From Sva-07 sp031426215 (GTDB taxonomy: Bacteria > Actinomycetota > Acidimicrobiia > Acidimicrobiales > Ilumatobacteraceae), in the NCBI GenBank assembly GCA_031426215.1, contig JANPKU010000131.1:1-30569 (forward strand): a stretch of 30,569 nucleotides of DNA, in the 5' to 3' direction. Numbering within the stretch: the stretch's first letter is position 1; each line of letters begins with the position of its first letter. The translations under genes and the position numbers were made by a program. Positions 8,310-16,807 of the stretch are shown here, piece by piece. The notes beneath the pieces are model-generated. The model was not told the origin of the DNA. It did no database searches and saw nothing but the letters and a program-made list of their open reading frames with translations.

Positions 8310-10565
8310 GTGACACCCTTGCCACGCACAGCGAAATCCGCTCCACTTGAGGCAATGGACGTCATCGCCGGGTCCGACGCGTCGACGAGGGCACCTGCAG
8401 TTCGCGCGTCCTCGATGCGGTTGTCCACGGCCGACTCGACCACGCCAGGGACGACGACATCCTCGGTGGTGGGCGGGAAGCAGGCCGACTTGAAGCCGGC
8501 CTGGTGTCTCCTGGCGGCGCCCGTTGCGATCGGACTCGCGCTCGCCGGCGTCGTCGTGTCGCTCGACGCCGACGGACCGACAGCCACGCAGATCGTCGGC
8601 GTGGCTCTCGTCGTGCTGTGGGCATGTGCGGGCGTCGCCCTCGGCGTGCGCCGCCGCCAGGATCGCCTCGGGCCGATCGTGCTCGCCGGCGCGATTGCCG
8701 GCGCAGTGACCTGTCTCACCGAGGCCCTGGTCGCGAGTGCACGACTCGACGGCTCGACCCACGACTTCGCCGTGGTCGCGCTCCGTCTCGCGCTCGCCTT
8801 GCTCCCGGCGTTCGCTCTGCATCTGCTCACGGCGCTCCCCGATGGTCGACTCACGAGCCGGGGCCGGCAGCGCACCACGCTCGCCGGATACGTCGTCGGC
8901 CTCGTGGTCGGCGGTGCACTCTGCGTCGACCTCACCAGCATTGCGACCTGGCCGATCGTTGCGCTCTGGATCGCCGCACTGGCGGCAGGCATCTACGCAG
9001 CATCGTTGCGCTACCGCGTCGCAGGAGCGGTCGAGCGCCGTCGAATGCAGTGGGTGGGATGGGGCATCACCGTGTGCGCCGAAGGCGTGCTCGTCATGAT
9101 CGCCCTACGCGTGCTGACCGACTGGCCGCACGACCTCGGCACCGTCGCGCTGGCGATGACCGGACTCGTGCCAATCGCCATCATCGCCGGAACTCAGCCG
9201 AAGATGGTCGCCCGCGTCGACATCCTGCTCACCCATACGGTGGCCCTTGCCGGGCTGACCGCGTTGATCCTCGGTGTCTACGTGATCGTCGTCCTCGGTC
9301 TGGGGCGCACACCGCAAGGCAGTGAGCGCACGCTGCTCCTGCTGTCGATGGTTGCCGCAGCGATCGCCGCGCTGCTGTACCTCCCGGCGCGGCGTTGGTT
9401 GACCGAACGAGCCAACCGACTCGTGTATGGCGCCCGCGTGGCCCCGGATGAGACGCTGCGCACCTTCGGACAACGCCTCACCCGATCGATTCCGCTCGAC
9501 GAACTGATGCTGCAACTCGCGGAGAACCTTCGCAGCAGCATGGTGTTGGCCTCGGCCGAAGTGTGGACGGGCCAGGACGGCCGGTACGAACAGATGGCAG
9601 GGGTTCCCCACCGCCAGCCGCCACCGATCTCGATCGGACCGAAGGAACTGCCGGTCGTGGCCCGGGCGGGTGTGAGTGGCGGCACCTGGCTCGACATCTG
9701 GGTGCCACAGCTCGTCGGGCCATCGGGGAGCTCGGCGATGCGCGTCTCCCCCGTCGCCCACTCCGGTCTCCTGCTGGGCTTCATCGTCGTGACCCGCAAA
9801 CCCGACGGCGAGCCGTTCACCGAGAACGAAGACACCGTCCTCACCGAGATCGCCCGCCAGATCGGGCTGGCGCTACACAACGTCCAACTCGACACCGCGC
9901 TCCAGGCGAGTCTCGACGAATTACGCATCCGCAACCAGGAGCTGCAGGACTCCCGCGCCCGCATCGTCGCCGCCGGTGACAGCGAGCGGCGCAAGTTGGA
10001 GCGCAACCTGCACGACGGCGCCCAGCAACACCTCGTGGCGCTGGCAGTGAAGCTCCGCCTCGCTCGCGATTCAGTCGAGGACGACCCCGCCGACGCGATC
10101 GTGATGATCGACGAGATCAAGGGCGACGTCCAGACGGCGATCGCCGAGCTGCGTGCGCTCGCTCACGGCATCTTCCCGCCACTGCTCGTCTCGGGCGGGC
10201 TCAACGACGCGCTCCCTGCTGCTGCGGGCCGGGCGGCGCTCCCGACGACTGTCGACCTCGTGGATGTCGGCCGCTACGGCAACGACATCGAGGCTGCGGT
10301 CTACTTCTGCACGCTCGAGGCACTCCAGAACGCCGGCAAGCACGCCGGCGAGGATGCAGCGGCGACGGTCACCGTGGTCGAAGCTGACGGGGTGCTGCGG
10401 TTCGAGATCCGTGACGACGGTGCCGGCTTCGATCCGGCTTCCGGCGGCGCCCAGGGCCATGGCTTCGTGAACATGGCCGATCGTCTCGGCGCCTTCGGTG
10501 GTCGGGTCGACGTGGTGTCGGCCGTCGGCGAGGGCACGACCATCACCGGCACCATCCCCCTCTGA
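8310..10565 (+). CDS. Membrane sensor histidine kinase, DesK/NarX-like (HisKA_3) with GAF-like domain
   Basis: Up to 751 residues. An N-terminal membrane region with several helices (about 65-360) is followed by a GAF-like region (about 385-525), a short coiled coil, and the HisKA_3 dimerisation domain with the phosphoacceptor in RNLHDGAQQHL (His568). The HATPase_c domain shows the N box EALQNAGKH (Asn674), G1 DDGAGFD and G2 GHGFVNM. Such kinases normally partner NarL-type regulators. The only nearby candidate is the convergent receiver-only protein at 10607-11005. The GTG at 8310 gives a Ser/Thr/Ala-rich, poorly ordered first 55 residues. An ATG at 8355, preceded by TTGAGGCA with a good GAGG site, is a likely alternative start. 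Its position behind the permeases suggests it senses envelope stress or an exported compound, as in actinobacterial antibiotic-sensing systems; that role is inferred. Confidence 0.9.
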   Translation: MTPLPRTAKSAPLEAMDVIAGSDASTRAPAVRASSMRLSTADSTTPGTTTSSVVGGKQADLKPAWCLLAAPVAIGLALAGVVVSLDADGPTATQIVGVALVVLWACAGVALGVRRRQDRLGPIVLAGAIAGAVTCLTEALVASARLDGSTHDFAVVALRLALALLPAFALHLLTALPDGRLTSRGRQRTTLAGYVVGLVVGGALCVDLTSIATWPIVALWIAALAAGIYAASLRYRVAGAVERRRMQWVGWGITVCAEGVLVMIALRVLTDWPHDLGTVALAMTGLVPIAIIAGTQPKMVARVDILLTHTVALAGLTALILGVYVIVVLGLGRTPQGSERTLLLLSMVAAAIAALLYLPARRWLTERANRLVYGARVAPDETLRTFGQRLTRSIPLDELMLQLAENLRSSMVLASAEVWTGQDGRYEQMAGVPHRQPPPISIGPKELPVVARAGVSGGTWLDIWVPQLVGPSGSSAMRVSPVAHSGLLLGFIVVTRKPDGEPFTENEDTVLTEIARQIGLALHNVQLDTALQASLDELRIRNQELQDSRARIVAAGDSERRKLERNLHDGAQQHLVALAVKLRLARDSVEDDPADAIVMIDEIKGDVQTAIAELRALAHGIFPPLLVSGGLNDALPAAAGRAALPTTVDLVDVGRYGNDIEAAVYFCTLEALQNAGKHAGEDAAATVTVVEADGVLRFEIRDDGAGFDPASGGAQGHGFVNMADRLGAFGGRVDVVSAVGEGTTITGTIPL

Positions 10566-10569
10566 ATCT

Positions 10570-10592
10570 CGATTGGGGTCTGACCCCAATCG
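10570..10592. terminator. Perfect hairpin between convergent kinase and receiver genes
   Basis: CGATTGGGGT, loop CTG, ACCCCAATCG: a 10-bp perfect stem with a 3-base loop, 5 bases after the kinase stop and 15 bases beyond the receiver stop. There is no T-run on either side. It is placed to serve both strands as a terminator. Confidence 0.65.
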
Positions 10593-10606
10593 CGATCCAA
10601 TGGCAA

Positions 10607-11005
10607 TCAGGGCCAATCGGGGTCGCCGCCGGACTCCCAGAGTCGGCGGATCACGCGGGGCGAGAGCTCGTCTTTGTTGACGTAGGCCATGGCCCCGCTC
10701 GTGCGGGCACCTGCGGGGAGGTCGTCGAGCCCGTACGTCGACACGAGGATCACCTTGATGTCCGGGTTGTCGCCGGTGATGATGCGGGTGGCTTCGATGC
10801 CGTCGAGCTCGCCCATGTTGATGTCCATCAGAACGAGCTGCGGCGCCACCGTCGAACTCGTGTCGACTGCCTCCTCGCCCGACGCCACCTCGGCGACCAG
10901 CTCGAAACCCGCAACGCGATCGATGACGGCACGGGCGGCAGCACGGAACGGGGGCTGGTCGTCGACGATCATCACCGTCACCCGTTCGGTCGACTGCTCG
11001 TTCAT
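10607..11005 (-). CDS. Receiver-only response regulator
   Basis: A 132-residue protein consisting of one receiver domain. The acidic pocket is Asp15-Asp16, the phosphorylation site Asp61 (VLMDINMGELDG), the switch residues Ser89-Thr90, and the conserved Lys111 in YVNKDEL. The sequence style is that of NarL/LuxR-type regulators, but it stops right after the receiver domain and has no helix-turn-helix. It may act through protein contact or as a phosphate sink; alternatively it is a regulator that has lost its DNA-binding half. The start ATG at 11005 is preceded by GAGAGG on the coding strand and overlaps the oxidoreductase stop by 4 bases (ATGA). The convergent HisKA_3 kinase across the hairpin is the obvious candidate partner. 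Confidence 0.88.
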   Translation of the reverse strand: MNEQSTERVTVMIVDDQPPFRAAARAVIDRVAGFELVAEVASGEEAVDTSSTVAPQLVLMDINMGELDGIEATRIITGDNPDIKVILVSTYGLDDLPAGARTSGAMAYVNKDELSPRVIRRLWESGGDPDWP

Positions 11006-12456
11006 CGCGTTCCTCTCATTGCTTCCTGCGCTGCATGCCACCCGCACATCCCGTGCACGCCGCCACCCGGCGGGGTCGAACTCGAACACAAGTACACCCC
11101 GTCGATCGGTGTCCGCCAGGGGTGTAGGCCGAGCGTCGGGCGCCGCACGAACTGCCGGAAGTCGGCGACGCCGCCGTTGATGTCGCCACCGATGTAGTTG
11201 GCACCGTGCGCCTCGACGGCCGTCGTGTCCATTGCGTGACGACCGATGATGCGGTCACGAAAGCCCGGAGCGAACCGCTCGATCTGCGCCTCGATCCGCT
11301 CGGTCATGTCGACCGTGGAGCCGTTGGGCACATGGCAGTAGGCCCAGACCGCTTGGATCCCATCCGGTGCACGTGTCGCGTCGAACAGGCTGGGTTGGGC
11401 GAGCAGGACGTAGGGACGTTCGGGATGCCCGCCGGATTGCACCTCGGCCTCCGCTGCGGTGATCTGTCCGAGCGTGCCGCCGAGGTGCACGGTCGCCGCC
11501 AGGGCACAGTCGGCGTTGGCCCACGGGATCGGGCCGTCGAGAGCCAGATCGAGCTTGAACACGCCGGGACCGTAGCGGTATCCGGTGAGCGCCCTGCGAT
11601 ACCGGTCGGGCACCGCGTCGCCTGCCACCGCGAGCACCTGGCGCGGGGTCAGGTCGAGCAGCACGGCATCGGCAGCCGGCAGTTCCTGCAGCGACGTGAT
11701 TCGTCGGTCGCATTCGACCCGACCGCCGAGGCCCTCGAGAACGGCCACCAGAGCATTCGCAATCTGCTGCGATCCACCCTTCGCCAGCGGCCAGCCCACC
11801 AGATGGGCGAGCACGCCGAGCATCAGGCCGTAGCCGGCCGTGACCGGCGCCTTGAGGCTCAGGATCGAGTGGCCGGCGAGCCCGGCGAACAGCGCTTGGG
11901 CCTCGTCGGTGTCGAACCCTCGGCGGGCGACGGTGTGAGCCGGCAGGACGCCGACCGCTCCGTAGCGAGCGAGCAAGATCGGATGCTTCGGCGGGATCGT
12001 GAACGGCGACAGCAACCCGTCGGTCAGATCGAATCCCGCGTCGACGAACGGGCCGAACAACCGACGGTAGGCCCTCGCGTCGGCCCCGAGACCGTCGGCG
12101 GTGTCGACCACCGACCGATGCAATACCGCAGCACGGCCCCCGTCGAGCGGATGCGCGACGGGCACCTCCGGGTGGATCCATTCGAGTCCATGATCGGTCA
12201 GCGGGGTCTCACTTGCAGCGATCTCACGGAACACAGGCGATCCCACGGCGAGCGGATGGATCGCCGAACACACGTCGTGCAGCACCCCCGGCAACGTCAA
12301 CTCTTCGGTCCGGGTACCTCCGCCGGGTCGAGCGGCGGCTTCGAACACCCTCACCTCCCAGCCGGCACGCGCCAGCGTGATGGCCGCCACCAACCCGTTC
12401 GGGCCGGCGCCGACGACCACGGCTCGCCGGCCGGTCTGGTTCGCTACGTCACTCAC
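11002..12456 (-). CDS. FAD-dependent oxidoreductase, phytoene dehydrogenase/PYROXD2-like
   Basis: A 484-residue flavoprotein. The N-terminal FAD-binding motif VVVGAGPNGLVAA (Gly16-Gly21) is followed by the acidic ribose-binding strand end VRVFEAAARPGGGTRTEE. The C-terminal segment DGVYLCSSSTPPGGGVHGMCGWHAA closes the FAD site as in carotenoid desaturases and related amine oxidases. No signal peptide is visible. No other carotenoid-pathway gene is in the window, so the substrate is unknown. The long open frame extends upstream, but the GTG at 12456 is chosen because it overlaps the permease stop by 8 bases and puts the dinucleotide-binding motif 15 residues in. It lies between a permease and a receiver gene in one tight operon, an unusual grouping. 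Confidence 0.88.
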   Translation of the reverse strand: MSDVANQTGRRAVVVGAGPNGLVAAITLARAGWEVRVFEAAARPGGGTRTEELTLPGVLHDVCSAIHPLAVGSPVFREIAASETPLTDHGLEWIHPEVPVAHPLDGGRAAVLHRSVVDTADGLGADARAYRRLFGPFVDAGFDLTDGLLSPFTIPPKHPILLARYGAVGVLPAHTVARRGFDTDEAQALFAGLAGHSILSLKAPVTAGYGLMLGVLAHLVGWPLAKGGSQQIANALVAVLEGLGGRVECDRRITSLQELPAADAVLLDLTPRQVLAVAGDAVPDRYRRALTGYRYGPGVFKLDLALDGPIPWANADCALAATVHLGGTLGQITAAEAEVQSGGHPERPYVLLAQPSLFDATRAPDGIQAVWAYCHVPNGSTVDMTERIEAQIERFAPGFRDRIIGRHAMDTTAVEAHGANYIGGDINGGVADFRQFVRRPTLGLHPWRTPIDGVYLCSSSTPPGGGVHGMCGWHAAQEAMRGTR

Positions 12457-14917
12457 TGCGCAACACCGTTGCAGGTCGGTGGCGCAGACCGGCCCGGATC
12501 GGGACGAAACCGGAGATCGCGGCGAGCAGCAGCACCAGGGCAACGAGCGCGAACAGAGCGGGGAGCGGCACGACCGGTTCGGCAAGCGTGCCGAACCCGT
12601 TGGCGAGTCGCGACCAGAACCAACGTCCTGTGGCGACGCCGAGGGGCACGCCGAGGAGCAACGCGGTGACACCGATCGTGACGCCCTGCCAGACCCCAAC
12701 CGTTGTCACATTCCCGCGCGTCGAACCGAGGGACTGCAGGATCGCGATGTCACGACGACGGCGTCGCACGGCGATCACCATCGCATTGGCCACCGTCACA
12801 CCGACGACGAGCACGAGGAGTGACGCGAGCACGATGGGTAGCGATCGCAGCTTCGCCAGACCCTCGACGTCCGAGGGTCGAGCGTCGGACTGGAAGTACG
12901 TGCGTCCCTCCTGACCCAACGCTGACGCGATTCGATTCTCGAATACTTCCTGCTCTTGTGGGGTGTCGGTCGCCGGGTCGAGGCCGACCACGATGACCGA
13001 CTTGGTGGCGTCGGTGCGGGGGCCGAGCGATTCCGGCGAGACCAACCCCCCGACGCCGATCGAGGTCCGATCGGAGCCCGAGTAGAGCCCGAGCCCTGGG
13101 AGCACGACTCGCCCGACGACGATGGCATCGCCGTCGAATCCGTCGGTGACGAGCGACACCGTGTCGCCGATCCCGACGCCGAGCTCTCGCATCGTCGTCA
13201 GCCCGAGGGCGATCTCATTGGCAGTCGTCGGGGCCCGGCCGGCGGCGATCGTCGGCATGACCGGATCGGCGTCCTCTGTGTTGGCGAACGTCAACGATGT
13301 CACCGCGACATCGTCGACGCTGATCTCGGTGATCCGCAATTCGCCGACCCGTTCGACTGCGGGGTCCGCTGCCACCGTTGTGAGCGCAGCGTCGACGGCG
13401 GCCTGATCCGTCGGGAGACCCCCCTCGAAGTCGATCGCGAGGTCGAAGTTCGATCCGTAGAACCGTCCGTCGTTCACCACGCGATCGAGACTCGAGGCGA
13501 ACACGATCGTCGCCGCCGCCACCACGACCGCAGTGATTGCGCCCACGATCGTGGCCCGGGTGGGCACGGCAGTCGACCCGCGCCCGGGCTCCAGTGCGAA
13601 CCGAACACCCGTGGTCATCGCAGGTGAGGCACCTCGGGCGGACAACCAGCCGGCGGTTGCCGATCCGTGGAGCGCGCCGACATGCTCGTGGGGCCGAGCG
13701 TTGTTCCATGCCGGAATCGTTCCCACGCCGACGAACACCACGAACAACACGAGCGCTCCACCGAGCAGTATCGACGTCGCGAAATGGAACCCTGGCGACG
13801 GCTCGGCGTACTCGGCCGGGCCGACCGGCGTCAGCCAGGACATTGCGCCAGCGACACCGATGGCCAGCATCAACCCAACGGTGACCGCGAGCACGAGGCG
13901 CAGCAGCGACGTGACGAACCGGTCACGGTGCGTCGTCCCCAGCGCCGCCAAGGTCCGGTTGTCACGTCCGTCGAGTTGGAAGCGTCGCGACACCGCCTGG
14001 CCGACGAGCAGCGTGCCGAGCAGCGCGGTGATGACGGCAAACAGAGCCAATGCCGTCGCCGCGGGCGCCGTCGCCCGATGGGCCTTCGCCCTCGTCACCG
14101 CCTGGGTCTGGTAAACGATGAGTTCGTCGGGGGCCAAGGCGTCGACTGCCGCCTTGAACTCGTTGAGGCGCGCAGGATCGGTGAGCCTGACGATGGCGCC
14201 CCCGTACCCGACCGTCGGTTCACCCAACCGTTCGTACAACGCTGGACCCATCCACAGTTCCGGCGGTTCATATCCCTTGTCGACAACGATGCCCTCGAGT
14301 CCGTTACCGATCCCAGCGACGCGAAGATCGACGGTCGTGCTGGCTCCGGGGGTGTTCAAGGTGGACAGGGCCGAGTCGAACTCCCCAGCGTCGATCAGGG
14401 CGAGCGCGTCGCCCACCACAGCGGGCGGCAACACCGTCAGGCTGACGGAGTCACCAACACCGAGCCCTGCAGCCGTCGCATAGGTGCGGTCGACGTATAC
14501 CTCGTCGAGCGAGTCCGGATCCGGCACTCGGCCCTCGGACAGCGCCGGGCGATCGAAGTCCACGAGTACGTGCCCGTCTGTCGCGAAGGTGAACGGGGCG
14601 GTGAAGATGTTGTCGAACGTGATCTCACCAGCTGGAAAAGTCGCTACGCCGTGGACTCGGGAGAACTCGGCAACCATCGGGAGCGCCTCAACGAGGGCAT
14701 AGTGCAGTGCCGAATCGTCACCGTCGTTCGGATTGACGGTGACGTCGCTCACCTCGTTCTGCTCGATCATCCGATCGACCGCCGTGCGGGTGCGCTGCGC
14801 CCCGGCCAGCCCACCGAGCACCAGCCCGCCGATCAGCGCCACGAGCACGACGATGCCTGCCAGGTTCCGCCAGCCGTGACGCAACTGAGCGCGCGCCAGC
14901 GCGAGCGATGTCTGCAC
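12449..14917 (-). CDS. Double-FtsX ABC transporter permease (fourth, opposite strand)
   Basis: About 822 residues with the same plan as the three plus-strand permeases. An N-terminal helix is followed by GAQRTRTAVDRMIEQ; then come an outside domain, a first FtsX domain, a central helix (ATIVFASSLDRVV), a second outside domain and a C-terminal FtsX domain. The last has RRRRRDIAILQSLG, VWQG, VPLGVATGRWFW and the ending PATVLRSE. No ATPase gene adjoins it, so it probably borrows the one at 319-1056. The GTG at 14917 is preceded directly by GAGGG; an in-frame TTG seven codons upstream is an alternative start. The open frame runs further, to 15073, but would then overlap the lipoprotein promoter. 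It heads the operon with the oxidoreductase and receiver genes. Confidence 0.88.
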   Translation of the reverse strand: MQTSLALARAQLRHGWRNLAGIVVLVALIGGLVLGGLAGAQRTRTAVDRMIEQNEVSDVTVNPNDGDDSALHYALVEALPMVAEFSRVHGVATFPAGEITFDNIFTAPFTFATDGHVLVDFDRPALSEGRVPDPDSLDEVYVDRTYATAAGLGVGDSVSLTVLPPAVVGDALALIDAGEFDSALSTLNTPGASTTVDLRVAGIGNGLEGIVVDKGYEPPELWMGPALYERLGEPTVGYGGAIVRLTDPARLNEFKAAVDALAPDELIVYQTQAVTRAKAHRATAPAATALALFAVITALLGTLLVGQAVSRRFQLDGRDNRTLAALGTTHRDRFVTSLLRLVLAVTVGLMLAIGVAGAMSWLTPVGPAEYAEPSPGFHFATSILLGGALVLFVVFVGVGTIPAWNNARPHEHVGALHGSATAGWLSARGASPAMTTGVRFALEPGRGSTAVPTRATIVGAITAVVVAAATIVFASSLDRVVNDGRFYGSNFDLAIDFEGGLPTDQAAVDAALTTVAADPAVERVGELRITEISVDDVAVTSLTFANTEDADPVMPTIAAGRAPTTANEIALGLTTMRELGVGIGDTVSLVTDGFDGDAIVVGRVVLPGLGLYSGSDRTSIGVGGLVSPESLGPRTDATKSVIVVGLDPATDTPQEQEVFENRIASALGQEGRTYFQSDARPSDVEGLAKLRSLPIVLASLLVLVVGVTVANAMVIAVRRRRRDIAILQSLGSTRGNVTTVGVWQGVTIGVTALLLGVPLGVATGRWFWSRLANGFGTLAEPVVPLPALFALVALVLLLAAISGFVPIRAGLRHRPATVLRSE

Positions 14918-14974
14918 CCCTCGATCAGACCACGTCAACCTCGTTCCCGACAAGGACGCTGGTGTCACTCGTGG

Positions 14975-14992
14975 TGGGGTGCTGGCACCCCA
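14975..14992. promoter_or_regulatory. 18-bp palindrome in the permease/lipoprotein divergent promoter
   Basis: TGGGGTGCTGGCACCCCA has perfect 8-base arms around a 2-base centre. It sits in the 132-base gap between two divergent genes, 58 bases before the permease start and 58 bases before the lipoprotein start. Its right half is repeated upstream of the kinase gene (8285-8296). It has the size and symmetry of a repressor operator; no regulator is identified. The rest of this gap shows only a candidate -10 near the lipoprotein gene. Confidence 0.5.
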
Positions 14993-15037
14993 TCGAACAC
15001 ACCGGTCTGTCACCTCGCCTCGGCGCGAGCCGATCCG

Positions 15038-15043
15038 TACCTT
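15038..15043 (+). promoter_or_regulatory. Candidate -10 element for the lipoprotein gene
   Basis: TACCTT fits the actinobacterial TAnnnT -10 pattern and lies 6 bases before the ATG at 15050, the spacing expected for a leaderless transcript. The intervening CGAGGT could instead act as a ribosome binding site. A weak single-element call. Confidence 0.3.
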
Positions 15044-15049
15044 CGAGGT

Positions 15050-15787
15050 ATGACCAGATTCAGAACCAAGCACCTGATCGCCGCCGGTACCGGATCAGCA
15101 TTGCTTCTGCTCAGCGCGTGCGGATCCGACGACAACTCCTCCGCCATTGCTGAGGCCTGCGACGCCTGGATCGCCGCGGACACCTCCGTGATCAACTATC
15201 TGATCACCGGGGAGGGCGACGCCGACTCGGTGAACGCAGCACTCGACTCGGCGATCGCCGCCGCCCCGAATGACATCGTGGACACGATGACCAAATTGAA
15301 GGCAGAGGCGCAGCCGCAGCTCGAGGACCCGGAGTCCGAGGCGTCGGCCGAGACACTCGAGCTCTACAGCGACGCGATTGCGTGGACCGGCGAGAACTGC
15401 GACGTGGAGACCCTCGATGTGACAGCCAAGGAGTACGAGTTCGACGGCATCCCGGACGAACTCACGGCCGGGTACCACGTCCTCAACTTCTCGAACGAGG
15501 GAAAGGAACAGCATGAGGTGGTCGCTTTCAAGATCAACGAGGGCGTGACGGAGTCGCTGGACGAGATCTTCGCCATGCCCGAAGAGGAGGCCATGGGCAA
15601 GATCACGCCGGTCAACTTCACGTTCGCCGCCCCTGGCGGGACCGAGACGGCTTCCTGGAACCTCACCGCTCCGGGCAACTACACCGTCGTGTGTTTTGTT
15701 TCGGTCGGTTCCGTCGGCGAGACCGAGGGTGACGGGCCCCCGCACTTCACCGAGGGCATGGTGCAGGAATTCACGGTGACGGCATGA
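15050..15787 (+). CDS. Lipoprotein with C-terminal cupredoxin (type 1 copper) domain
   Basis: A 245-residue exported lipoprotein. After a basic N-terminus, a hydrophobic stretch ends in the lipobox LSAC, with the lipidated Cys at 24. A mostly helical, acidic region (32-120) follows, with Cys37 and Cys117 possibly disulfide-bonded. The C-terminal beta-rich domain (122-245) has the ligand order of a blue copper site: His155 in KEQHEVV, Cys215 in YTVVCFV, His232 in PPHFTEGM and Met237. The spacing after the cysteine is longer than in plastocyanin because of an acidic insert (GSVGETEGDG). It should sit on the outer face of the membrane and carry electrons or hold copper. Its stop overlaps the next ATG (ATGA). 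The family placement rests on ligand pattern, not on a search. Confidence 0.82.
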   Translation: MTRFRTKHLIAAGTGSALLLLSACGSDDNSSAIAEACDAWIAADTSVINYLITGEGDADSVNAALDSAIAAAPNDIVDTMTKLKAEAQPQLEDPESEASAETLELYSDAIAWTGENCDVETLDVTAKEYEFDGIPDELTAGYHVLNFSNEGKEQHEVVAFKINEGVTESLDEIFAMPEEEAMGKITPVNFTFAAPGGTETASWNLTAPGNYTVVCFVSVGSVGETEGDGPPHFTEGMVQEFTVTA

Positions 15788-16794
15788 CGCACACCACGAG
15801 AGTCGAATCGAGTGTCACCAGCCTGAGCTGGATCCCGTCCGAGGCCGTGACCGGGCTCAACAAGGCGATCTTCGAAACCGGGTTCACCCACTACGACGAT
15901 CCGCCCCCCGATGTGATCGAGGATCTCCGAGCCCTGCAGGCTGCCGACCGCTTCCGGTTCGCCAACCAGCTCATCGGATGGATCGAGGTGGTCGACGGCA
16001 AGATCGTCGACGCCGGCTACGAGGGTGGATGCGTCATGGGCGCGACAACGTTGGGCCTCGGCGTCGGAAGTGCCACGTTCGCCGCCGTCGCCTTCGACGA
16101 CATCCGCCATCCCGTCGAGCTGACCCCGACATCGGCACGGTTCGTGCAGACGGTGGGCGGCCACACCGCCGTCCCGGCGCCGCGCCGTGTGAACAAGCCG
16201 CCATTCGTCAAGTTCGAGGCGCCCACCGTGTGGACGACACTGGCGCTGACGATCCACGCCGACGGCACGCGTGACTACGAATTTACCGGTGCGAGCAGTT
16301 TCCCCCGCCACTGGGTGTACGACCACACCGGCGTACTCGCCGCCAAGGCCGGCATGGCCGACTTCAAGGAATGGTGGCGACACTCGTTCGGCAAGCACAC
16401 ACCCTGGGGCGACCAGGATTCGCCTGCGCTGGTCACCGCTGTGGAGACGGCCCTCGAACGCGAGCTGGCCGGACACATCATGCGCGGCGGCGGGAAGTCG
16501 TCGATCCGCAAGCTCAAGGACGGTGCGTTGCTGACCGAGCAGGGGGCGACCGGCAACGACGTGTTCCTCCTGCTCAACGGGGTGCTGAGTGTCGAGGTCG
16601 ACGGCACGCCGATCGCCGAAGTCGGCCCCGGCGCCATCCTCGGTGAGCGCGCCGTCCTCGAAGGAGGGGTGCGCACCTCGACACTGCGGGCGTTGACCAA
16701 GGCGACGGTCGCCGTCGTCAAGGCCGATCAGCTCGCCCAGGACCAGCTCGCCGAACTCAGCGATGGTCATCGGCGAGAATCCACATCGAGCTGA
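15784..16794 (+). CDS. Cyclic nucleotide-binding domain protein with uncharacterised N-terminal domain
   Basis: A 336-residue soluble protein. The C-terminal third (about 235-330) is a cNMP-binding domain: IRKLKDGALLTEQGATGNDVF, then LLNGVLSVEVDGTPIAEVGPG, then the phosphate-binding cassette ILGERAVLEGGVRTSTLRA. The Gly-Glu and Arg that contact the ribose and phosphate are present. The N-terminal 230 residues contain a glycine-rich stretch (MGATTLGLGVGSATFAAV) and no membrane segment; I do not recognise that domain. There is no DNA-binding region, so it is not a CRP-type regulator. It is translationally coupled to the copper lipoprotein gene. A cyclase gene at the left edge of the window could supply its ligand, although that link is inference. 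Confidence 0.8.
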   Translation: MTHTTRVESSVTSLSWIPSEAVTGLNKAIFETGFTHYDDPPPDVIEDLRALQAADRFRFANQLIGWIEVVDGKIVDAGYEGGCVMGATTLGLGVGSATFAAVAFDDIRHPVELTPTSARFVQTVGGHTAVPAPRRVNKPPFVKFEAPTVWTTLALTIHADGTRDYEFTGASSFPRHWVYDHTGVLAAKAGMADFKEWWRHSFGKHTPWGDQDSPALVTAVETALERELAGHIMRGGGKSSIRKLKDGALLTEQGATGNDVFLLLNGVLSVEVDGTPIAEVGPGAILGERAVLEGGVRTSTLRALTKATVAVVKADQLAQDQLAELSDGHRRESTSS

Positions 16795-16807
16795 CCGACG
16801 ACCATGT

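Noticed and set aside
14975..14992. CIRCE/HrcA-type heat-shock operator
   Set aside because: CIRCE has 9-base arms TTAGCACTC separated by 9 bases; this palindrome has a different sequence and a 2-base centre.
13667..15049. Upstream extension of the lipoprotein frame
   Set aside because: The extension runs antisense to the fourth permease and would bury the signal peptide; the ATG at 15050 starts a perfect lipobox signal.
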